Positions 8,654 to 14,121 of a stretch of 14,121 nucleotides of DNA are shown in pieces. Position numbers and translations under genes: made by a program. The stretch comes from Armatimonadaceae bacterium (GTDB lineage: Bacteria > Armatimonadota > Armatimonadia > Armatimonadales > Armatimonadaceae), in the NCBI GenBank assembly GCA_030446525.1, contig JAUJNC010000125.1, forward strand, positions 1 through 14,121, given 5' to 3'. Under the pieces are notes generated by a model. The model had not been told where the DNA came from. It saw only the letters and a program-made list of their open reading frames with translations, and made no database searches. The first letter of the stretch is position 1, and each line of letters starts with the position of its first letter.

Positions 8654-11569
8654 ATGACCCGAATCTTTCCGGGCCTGTGTTCCCGGGCCCACACGAACGG
8701 CATAAAGGTCTTCGTGTCCGTGTCTCTTCTCCTGATCCTCGTGGTCGCCCGGCGCGCCCCCGCCTTTGCCGTGAGCATCGACACGGTCCTGCCGTTCGCG
8801 GGCGAGGACAACGTCCGCATCCAGACTACCTTGACCTCCGAGGCGGCGCTTCCCGGCGTTGAGCTGAGCGGGCGGATCGCCCCCTTCCCGAACGGCAACA
8901 CTCTTTGGGAAGGCGCGCTGGGCACGCTGGACCTCAAGCGGGGCATCGTGGCCCAAACCGGCCGCTCTGTCACGAACCTGAAGCCGAAACGCTGGCAGCC
9001 CACCTCGCCTGCCTTGTACAACCTGACGGTCACGGCAAAGCAGAAGGGGCGTACCCTTGCGGCCCGAACGGTCCGCTTCGGCTTCCGCTCGTTCGCCAGC
9101 GAGGGGGGCCGGTTCTACCTGAACGGCAGGCCGATCTTCCTGCGGGGCATCGCGATCAACCCGCCCGGGCGCACCGTCCCGCCCGCGGCGGGCGAGTCGC
9201 GCGCCTTCGCCGAAGCCTACGTGCGCTATCTCAAGAGCCAGAACGTCAACACGTTCCGGCTCACCCACGATTCGGACGTCTGGTTCGACGTGTGCGACGA
9301 ACTGGGCATGCTGGTCTACCAGGGCCGCTACGGCGCCCCGCCCGGCGCGACCACGAAGGCCCCGCCCGCGGACCCCGGTCAGGCCGTGGCGGACTACCAG
9401 AAGCTCTTCTCGCCGTACGTCCGCCATCCCTGTATCGTCATCTACATCCTGTCCAACGAGATGCCCTACACCGGCAGCCGGGGCGCCTCCTTCCAAACGT
9501 TTCTGAGTCAGGCCCACGAAAGACTCCGCCGGTGGGATTCGACCCGGCTCTACATAGGGAACGCCGGCTACGGCGAAGGCCGCTCGGGCGATGTGCGCGA
9601 CGTGCACCGCTACTGGGGCTGGTACTACAACACGTTCCTCACCTATCAGAATCTGCGCGATACCACGCTGTTCGGCGATCCCAAGACGGTGCAGCCCTGG
9701 ACCTTCACCGAGTGCGTCGGCAACTTCACGGGGCCGCTGGGCGAGTACAACATCGTCCCCCGCAAGCAGCTCGCCCCGCAGCTCGGCTGGACCGGCCACT
9801 CCCCGAACCAGCGCGAAGACGCGCTCGGGTATCAGTCCTTTATGGTCCAGCAGGCCACGGAGTCGTTCCGGCGGCTGCGGCCCCTCAACCCGTACCTGTC
9901 GGGCATCATGCCGTTCACGATCCTGTTCTACCACTGGTCGGGCATCACTTCCTTCGATCAGATGAAGCCCAAGCCCGCCATGGAACAGATGGGCGTGTCG
10001 TACCAGCCGGTCCTGCTGAGCTGGGAGCTGTGGACGCCGCAGGTCTACGCCGGCAGCACGGTCCGCGCGATCGCCCACGTCGTCAACGACGCCGACGACG
10101 GGGGCGATCTGGCCGGGGCGACGCTCCTGTATCAGGTGCAGGACAAAGCGGGCCGGGCCGTGCACGGCGGCAAGATCGCACTCCCCCGCGTGGCCTACTA
10201 CGGCGCCTGGAGCGCTCCGGTGCCCCTCCCGCTGCCCCCGGATCTCGCGACGGGCGACTATGTTCTTTCCGGCAAGGTCGTCCAGGGGGATCGGCAGATC
10301 TCGCACAACCGGGTGGGTCTCTTCGTGGCGGGAGCCGATTGGAAGAAGACGCGACGCCCGCCCGGGCAGCCCCTCTTCCTGTACGATCCGCCGGGCAAAA
10401 CGGCCGCGGTGCTGACGCGCCTGGGGGTCTCCTTCCAGACGATCGCCGACGCGGGGAAGCTGCCGCCGGGGGCGGCCGCGCTGCTCATCGGCGAAGACGC
10501 CTGGGACGGGCCGCTCGCCGCCTCGTCCGAGACGCTCCGGCGCTTCGTCCGCGCGGGCGGGCGGGTCCTGTGTCTGGGACAGGATCCCGCGACGTTCGAC
10601 GCCGGCTGGCTGCCGGCGAAGATCGAGTTCTTCACGGCTTCGGCCAACGATCCGGCCTATCTTCCCAAAAGCCGGCCGTCGCGCGACGGGATGAACGTCA
10701 ACCCCGAACGGCCCGGACACCCGGTCTTCGACGGTCTGAGCCGCTACCGCCTCGCCCTGTGGTCCGACTATACCGGCTGGGACCAGGCCAGGGCGGGTTT
10801 TCCCCGGGTCTACCCGGTCACGCGTGGGTTCAAGCTGGCCGGGCCCGAGTCGCTTGCCCGCACCGCGATCCTGGCCAACTACGATCGCGGCCTCGAAGGC
10901 GTCGCGCTGGGCGAGTTCTTCGACGGCGCGGGATCGGTGCTGCTGTCGGGCTTTGACCTGGTGCCCCGCTCCGGTTCGGACCCCGCGGCCGACCGGCTGC
11001 TCCGCAACCTCGTCGCTTATGCCGCCTCGGAGGACGGGCACCACGTGCACCCCCTCGTCGACAAGCCCATCCGGTGGGGCAACTACCCCTCCGAGCAGGG
11101 CGTCATCACCGGGCCGATCAACGGCCTGATCGTCCACGCCGAGTGGGTCGTGCCCCCCACCAACCCGGGGGCCACGCCCCTGAGCGAGGAAGAGGGCGCC
11201 TGGAACACCCGCCCCGGCGACCAGTTTGTCCCCGCCGGCCGCCGGCCCTTCGGGCCGTTCGGCTACAGCACCGCCGCCGGCGTCCGGGATCTCGACCCGA
11301 CATCCAGGACCGGGTCCGGCATTTTTTGGGCCCGGATCCCCGCCGGGAAAAAGACGGTGGTGACGAGGGTAAAGAACCCCACCAAACAGGCGGGGACATT
11401 AGCCGTCGAGATCAACGGCAAACGCGTCGCCGGGCCGGCCGGCATCCCCGGCGGCAAGATCGTCCGCCTCGAAAGCAACCTCCCCGCCGGCACGACAGAG
11501 CTGACAGATCTGTCGGTCCGCTACACCGGGGACAAGGGCCTTGTTCTTCTGGAAACGGCTTTCGAGTAA
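8654..11569 (+). CDS. Secreted GH2-like glycoside hydrolase, multidomain
   Basis: A 971-residue protein (972 if the GTG at 8651 is used). I prefer the ATG at 8654, with AGGG at 8643-8646. Residues 17-39 form a signal peptide ending in AFA. A beta-sandwich region (about 40-145) precedes a barrel beginning at GGRFYLNGRPIFLRGI (about 151), the typical entry of GH2 barrels. The proposed acid/base is E269 in ILSNEM, the conserved Asn-Glu pair of clan GH-A. The proposed nucleophile is E353 in WTFTECVG, which is less certain. An Ig-like part (about 470-570) is followed by a segment resembling a glutamine-amidotransferase-like domain as found in beta-galactosidases (about 573-795, with LRRFVRAGGRVLCLGQ), and a beta-rich C-terminal domain (about 800-971) that may bind sugars. 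It probably cleaves beta-linked sugars outside the cytoplasm; the linkage is unknown. It is intact, in contrast to the broken genes just upstream, 15 bp away. Confidence 0.85.
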   Translation: MTRIFPGLCSRAHTNGIKVFVSVSLLLILVVARRAPAFAVSIDTVLPFAGEDNVRIQTTLTSEAALPGVELSGRIAPFPNGNTLWEGALGTLDLKRGIVAQTGRSVTNLKPKRWQPTSPALYNLTVTAKQKGRTLAARTVRFGFRSFASEGGRFYLNGRPIFLRGIAINPPGRTVPPAAGESRAFAEAYVRYLKSQNVNTFRLTHDSDVWFDVCDELGMLVYQGRYGAPPGATTKAPPADPGQAVADYQKLFSPYVRHPCIVIYILSNEMPYTGSRGASFQTFLSQAHERLRRWDSTRLYIGNAGYGEGRSGDVRDVHRYWGWYYNTFLTYQNLRDTTLFGDPKTVQPWTFTECVGNFTGPLGEYNIVPRKQLAPQLGWTGHSPNQREDALGYQSFMVQQATESFRRLRPLNPYLSGIMPFTILFYHWSGITSFDQMKPKPAMEQMGVSYQPVLLSWELWTPQVYAGSTVRAIAHVVNDADDGGDLAGATLLYQVQDKAGRAVHGGKIALPRVAYYGAWSAPVPLPLPPDLATGDYVLSGKVVQGDRQISHNRVGLFVAGADWKKTRRPPGQPLFLYDPPGKTAAVLTRLGVSFQTIADAGKLPPGAAALLIGEDAWDGPLAASSETLRRFVRAGGRVLCLGQDPATFDAGWLPAKIEFFTASANDPAYLPKSRPSRDGMNVNPERPGHPVFDGLSRYRLALWSDYTGWDQARAGFPRVYPVTRGFKLAGPESLARTAILANYDRGLEGVALGEFFDGAGSVLLSGFDLVPRSGSDPAADRLLRNLVAYAASEDGHHVHPLVDKPIRWGNYPSEQGVITGPINGLIVHAEWVVPPTNPGATPLSEEEGAWNTRPGDQFVPAGRRPFGPFGYSTAAGVRDLDPTSRTGSGIFWARIPAGKKTVVTRVKNPTKQAGTLAVEINGKRVAGPAGIPGGKIVRLESNLPAGTTELTDLSVRYTGDKGLVLLETAFE

Positions 11570-11651
11570 TCGATCGCCGGGCCGCATTCACGCCAGGGCT
11601 GCAAACTCAGGTCCGCCGTGATCGCAGCGTCCGCCAGCGCGGCGGGCAGGG

Positions 11652-11657
11652 TATAAC
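11652..11657 (+). promoter_or_regulatory. Possible -10 element (TATAAC) before the Rpn gene
   Basis: GGTATAAC lies 20 bp upstream of the ATG at 11678, in the 108-bp gap after the glycoside hydrolase. No matching -35 hexamer is visible at the usual spacing. The rest of the gap holds nothing I recognise. No ribosome binding site precedes 11678, so a leaderless or nearly leaderless transcript is possible. Confidence 0.35.
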
Positions 11658-11677
11658 ACTTTAGGGTAGTCGTCCGT

Positions 11678-12733
11678 ATGGCCGAAGCGCAGGAACCGCC
11701 GATCCGGGAGTTCGCCGACCGGGGAACCCTCTGGCTGCTGGAGTCGCCGGAGAACCTGCGCGGCCTGCTCCGCCTCATCGCCGCGGAGATCGCCGAGCGG
11801 CTGGACTTCGCCCGCGCCGAGCGCATCAACCGCTCGTTCGTGCCGGATGATCTACATAAGCAGGAAGCCGACCTGCTCTACCGCGTGCCCTTCCGGGAGA
11901 GTGCGGGCGAAGTCCTGGTCTACGTGCTGCTGGAACACCAGTCGCGGCCCGACCGCACGATGGGCTTGCGCTTACTCTCCTACATGGCGCAGCTATGGGA
12001 AACGCAGCGGCGCGGCTGGCAGGACGCCGGGACGCCCATCTCGCAGTGGCGTCTGCACCCGGTGGTGCCGGTCGTCTTCTACACCGGCAGGCGGCGGTGG
12101 GCCGCTTCGCTCGGGCTGGACGCGCTGATGGACATACCGGCACCGCTCGCCGAGTTCGTGCCGACGCACCGCACGCTGTTCCTGAACCTGCGAGTAACGC
12201 CGCCGGACGCACTGACCGGTTCCCCCGTGGCCTGGGCGCTTCGAGCGCTTCAGGCAGCGGACGAGCCCCAGGAAGCATTGGCGTCTGTGTTGTCCGAAGC
12301 GGTCACGTATCTGGAAACCCTGCCTGACGACGCCCGCGCAGAGTGGCGTCGGGCGATGCGTTACCTGCTTTTGCTGATCCGGCATAAGCGGGAGCCTCAA
12401 GAGCGGGAGGCGTTGTACGAAGTTGTCGTTGATTCGGTCGAAAGGAGACACAGGAAGGAGGTAGAAGATATGGCCATGACAGATGCACAGATCTTGCTCG
12501 CACAAGGGCGCAAACAGGGGCGCGAGGAGGGACGCGAAGAGGGGCGCGAAGAAGGACGCGAGGAAGGACGCGTTGCGGGACAGCGCGAGATGCTGCTGGC
12601 GCAGCTCACGTTCAAGTTCGGGCCGCTGAGCGCCGAAACGCGTTCCGCGGTGGAGATGCTTACGGAAAAGCAGCTGAGCGAGATCGCGATGCGCGTTCTG
12701 ACGGCGCCGACGCTGGCCCATCTGGGCTTGTAG
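11678..12733 (+). CDS. Rpn family (PD-(D/E)XK) nuclease, full-length form
   Basis: A 351-residue protein of the Rpn/YhgA-like family (recombination-promoting nuclease, formerly putative transposase). The nuclease core includes DRGTLWLLESPENLRGLL (about 14-31), D65 in KQEADLLYRV and E86-x-Q88 in VLLEHQS, which fit the PD-(D/E)XK core. LRLLSYMAQLWE and the PVVPVVFYTG segment (about 128-137) follow, both usual for the family. After a helical middle part comes a linker of four GREE repeats (281-296), then a C-terminal domain resembling DUF4351 (REMLLAQLTFKFGPLS...LTEKQLSEIAMRVL, about 303-345). Rpn proteins are DNA-cleaving enzymes that can be toxic and act in phage defence, restrained by a small protein made from an internal start of the same gene; that signal is present here at 12455-12472. 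The start ATG has no ribosome binding site, in sharp contrast to the internal one. Confidence 0.9.
   Translation: MAEAQEPPIREFADRGTLWLLESPENLRGLLRLIAAEIAERLDFARAERINRSFVPDDLHKQEADLLYRVPFRESAGEVLVYVLLEHQSRPDRTMGLRLLSYMAQLWETQRRGWQDAGTPISQWRLHPVVPVVFYTGRRRWAASLGLDALMDIPAPLAEFVPTHRTLFLNLRVTPPDALTGSPVAWALRALQAADEPQEALASVLSEAVTYLETLPDDARAEWRRAMRYLLLLIRHKREPQEREALYEVVVDSVERRHRKEVEDMAMTDAQILLAQGRKQGREEGREEGREEGREEGRVAGQREMLLAQLTFKFGPLSAETRSAVEMLTEKQLSEIAMRVLTAPTLAHLGL
12455..12461 (+). promoter_or_regulatory. Strong internal ribosome binding site inside the Rpn gene
   Basis: AAGGAGG ends eight bases before an ATG at 12470 that is in frame with the Rpn gene. A second ATG (12476) follows two codons later. 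This is the best ribosome binding site in the window apart from those of 794 and 1016. Confidence 0.75.
12470..12733 (+). CDS. Internal 87-aa small Rpn protein (RpnS-type, gene within gene)
   Basis: Translation from the internal ATG (residue 265 of the full-length protein) would give 87 residues that start MAMTDAQILLAQ. The product contains all four GREE repeats and the whole DUF4351-like C-terminal domain, but none of the nuclease core. In studied Rpn loci, a short form made from an internal start binds and blocks the toxic long form, so that the gene encodes both toxin and antitoxin. The strong internal ribosome binding site, correct spacing and reading frame, and position just ahead of the repeat linker support the same arrangement here. 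The function is inferred by analogy. The alternative is that the ATG is used only rarely and AAGGAGG reflects the Lys-Glu codons, though those could be encoded in other ways. Confidence 0.65.
   Translation: MAMTDAQILLAQGRKQGREEGREEGREEGREEGRVAGQREMLLAQLTFKFGPLSAETRSAVEMLTEKQLSEIAMRVLTAPTLAHLGL
12518..12565 (+). repeat. Four imperfect 12-bp tandem units encoding GREE
   Basis: Four in-frame units of the pattern GGR CGC GAR GAR encode Gly-Arg-Glu-Glu, followed by a partial fifth (GGA CGC). Units differ only at third codon positions. Charged repeats of this kind are common in the linker of Rpn proteins and can gain or lose units without shifting the frame; they should form a long charged helix. 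Confidence 0.9.
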
Positions 12734-12761
12734 GGCCGCGCAGTGGGCGGCAAAGGGAACC

Positions 12762-13538
12762 ATGACCAGAAACTTTACGGACTTGACCGGCCGGGTCGCG
12801 GTCGTGATCGGCGGGACGTCCGGGTTAGGGCGCGCCATCGCCGTCGGGCTGGCAGAGGCGGGCGCCCATGTGGTCCCGACCGGGCGCCGCGAGGAGCTCG
12901 TGGACGAGGTCTGCGCCCAGATCGAGGCGGCGGGGCGGCGCGCGCTGCGCCACGCGGCCGACGTGGGGGACCGGGCGTCCCTCGACACCCTGCGGGACGC
13001 CCTACAGGAGCGGTTCGGCGGGACCGACATCCTGGTCAATGCCGCCGGGCGGACGGTGCGGCGGCCCACGGCCGAGGTGAGCGAGGAGGAGTGGACGGGG
13101 ATCCTGGACACGAACCTGACCGGGATGCTGCGTGCCTGCCAGTCGTTCTACCCGCTGTTGCGGGCCGGCGGGCGCGGGCGCATCATCAACGTCGCCTCGC
13201 TCGCCTCGTTTGTCGCCTTCCGCGAGGTCGCCGCCTACAACGCGTCCAAGGCGGGGGTGCTCGCGCTCACGCGCAGCCTGGCCGTGGACTGGGCGCCGGA
13301 CGGCGTGAACGTCAACGCGCTGGTGCCGGGCGTGTTCCGCACCGCGCTCAACGCCCAGCTGCTCGATTCCACCGAGCGCGGGCGCGAGCTGCTGCTGCGC
13401 ACCCCGATGCGCCGCTTCGGCGACGCCGAGGAGCTGGTCGGCGCGGCCGCGTTTCTCGCCTCGGACGCGGCCAGCTTCGTCACGGGACAGAGCATCGCCG
13501 TGGACGGCGGCTTCCTGGCGTCGGGGGTCAATTCGTAA
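12762..13538 (+). CDS. SDR family oxidoreductase (sugar-acid dehydrogenase-like)
   Basis: A 258-residue classical short-chain dehydrogenase/reductase with a Rossmann fold. Visible motifs: cofactor-binding GGTSGLG (17-23), N93-A-A-G, the catalytic tetrad N118, S146, Y159 and K163 (YNASK), and the C-terminal TGQSIAVDGGFLASG. The basic pair after strand 2 (TGRR, 40-43) suggests preference for NADP(H). The overall look is close to gluconate 5-dehydrogenase and KduD-type enzymes that act on sugar acids, which would fit the neighbouring dehydratase, but SDR substrates cannot be read reliably from sequence. The ATG follows AAAGGGAA (12752-12759) and lies 28 bp after the Rpn gene. It is followed after six bases by a regulator start, so these two are probably cotranscribed. 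Confidence 0.9.
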   Translation: MTRNFTDLTGRVAVVIGGTSGLGRAIAVGLAEAGAHVVPTGRREELVDEVCAQIEAAGRRALRHAADVGDRASLDTLRDALQERFGGTDILVNAAGRTVRRPTAEVSEEEWTGILDTNLTGMLRACQSFYPLLRAGGRGRIINVASLASFVAFREVAAYNASKAGVLALTRSLAVDWAPDGVNVNALVPGVFRTALNAQLLDSTERGRELLLRTPMRRFGDAEELVGAAAFLASDAASFVTGQSIAVDGGFLASGVNS

Positions 13539-13544
13539 GGTAAC

Positions 13545-14121
13545 ATGGATGTAAGATGCCGTATCGAGCTTCTAGGATGGCTGCGGGTCGAGCAAGCCGG
13601 CCGCGCGATCACGCGATTCCGGACCTACAAGACCGGGGCTTTGCTGGCTTACCTCGCCTTCTACGTCCGGCCGCATCCGCGGGAGCAGCTGATCGAGATG
13701 CTCTGGCCCGAGTGCGACCCGGACGCCGGGCGCAACAGCCTGAGCAAGGCGCTCTCCTCGCTGCGCAACCAGCTGGAACCGCCGGGGGTGGCGGCGGGCA
13801 CGGTCATCGTCGCCGACCGCGCCTCGGTGCGGCTGAACCAGGCCGTATGCACGACCGATGTGGCCGAGTTCGAGGCCGCCCTCCGGGCAGCCGAGCAGGC
13901 CGCCAAAGGGGGCGGCGCCGGCGCCTTCCCGCTGCTCTGCGACGCGGTCGGACGCTACCGCGGCGAGCTGCTTCCGGGCTATTATGAGGACTGGAACCTG
14001 ACGGAGCGCCAGCGGCTGGCCGAGGCGTACCTGCAGGCGCTCCAGCGGCTGATCCGCCATCTGGAGCAGTCCGGGCCGGTCCGCAGCGCACTGGATTACG
14101 CGCACCGGGCCGTCCGGGCCG
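13545..14121 (+). CDS. SARP/BTAD-type transcriptional regulator, cut by window end
   Basis: 192 complete codons are visible from the ATG at 13545, and no stop occurs before the window ends. AAGG (13537-13540) overlaps the stop codon of the SDR gene and gives a short spacing. Residues 5-98 form an OmpR-like winged helix (IELLGWLRVEQ, YKTGALLAYLAFY, HPREQLIEMLWPE, NSLSKALSSLRNQL). Residues 104-192 begin a bacterial transcriptional activator domain (TTDVAEFEAAL, YRGELLPGYYEDW, ERQRLAEAYLQAL), which is a TPR-like fold. This is the AfsR/SARP type. Such proteins often continue into an ATPase domain and TPR repeats, which cannot be seen here. It may regulate the SDR or nearby sugar genes; that is inferred only from position. 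Confidence 0.88.
   Translation, partial: MDVRCRIELLGWLRVEQAGRAITRFRTYKTGALLAYLAFYVRPHPREQLIEMLWPECDPDAGRNSLSKALSSLRNQLEPPGVAAGTVIVADRASVRLNQAVCTTDVAEFEAALRAAEQAAKGGGAGAFPLLCDAVGRYRGELLPGYYEDWNLTERQRLAEAYLQALQRLIRHLEQSGPVRSALDYAHRAVRA

Noticed and set aside
8471..11137. 888-codon open frame on the minus strand
   Set aside because: It lies opposite the intact GH2-like gene, is rich in Arg/Gly/Ala/Asp, and resembles no protein family. Long antisense frames are expected opposite GC-rich genes.
12518..12565. Tandem repeats as a CRISPR-like or regulatory repeat array
   Set aside because: Units are contiguous 12-mers without spacers and encode a regular GREE peptide linker inside the Rpn gene.
11678..12733. 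Rpn gene as a transposon with terminal inverted repeats
   Set aside because: The old 'putative transposase' name is misleading; I see no terminal inverted repeats or target duplication around the gene.

Overview
The window comes from a GC-rich bacterium, most likely a member of the Armatimonadota. The best clue is the pseudopilin-like protein at 3124-4068. It carries a class III prepilin signal followed directly by the stretch [12 protein letters not shown] and ends with an H-x9-DG motif (DUF1559 type). That stretch, together with a large membrane protein of the DUF6785/DUF6784 type, an Rpn nuclease and a SARP/BTAD regulator, fits Armatimonadota better than Planctomycetota. This is a judgement from remembered families, not a database result. 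Every gene I can support lies on the + strand. I see no tRNA, rRNA, CRISPR array or insertion sequence.

Layout. 1-about 250 is an almost pure G/C homopolymer stretch that looks like a poor-quality sequence edge. 313-2809 holds a single-domain EamA transporter, a 62-residue unknown protein and a secreted or membrane subtilase with a polytopic C-terminal tail. A non-coding gap with a perfect hairpin leads to the DUF1559 protein (3124-4068). 4203-11569 reads as a carbohydrate or sugar-acid locus: an enolase-superfamily acid-sugar dehydratase, a uronate-isomerase-like amidohydrolase, the DUF6785 membrane protein, a small unknown protein, a phytanoyl-CoA-dioxygenase-like protein and a large secreted GH2-like glycoside hydrolase. 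The last section holds an Rpn-family nuclease with a strong internal start (11678-12733), an SDR dehydrogenase resembling sugar-acid dehydrogenases (12762-13538) and the start of a SARP/BTAD regulator that runs off the window end (13545-14121).

The most striking features are two. First, the middle of the sugar locus (about 6090-8520) is broken. The amidohydrolase is joined mid-gene to the middle of the DUF6785 gene. The DUF6785 gene, a small unknown gene and the dioxygenase then carry an in-frame TGA and well over ten frameshifts, nearly all explicable as losses of one unit of a short mono- or dinucleotide run. The genes on both sides are intact. This is either recent gene decay or a locally bad consensus. 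Second, the Rpn gene contains a textbook ribosome binding site and in-frame ATG that would produce an 87-residue C-terminal protein. That matches the gene-within-gene toxin/antitoxin organisation known for Rpn defence proteins.

Working model (inference): the GH2-like enzyme releases sugars outside the cytoplasm, the DUF6785 protein may handle uptake, and the dehydratase, isomerase-like amidohydrolase and SDR process sugar acids inside. The Rpn unit is probably an independent defence or toxin module next to it.
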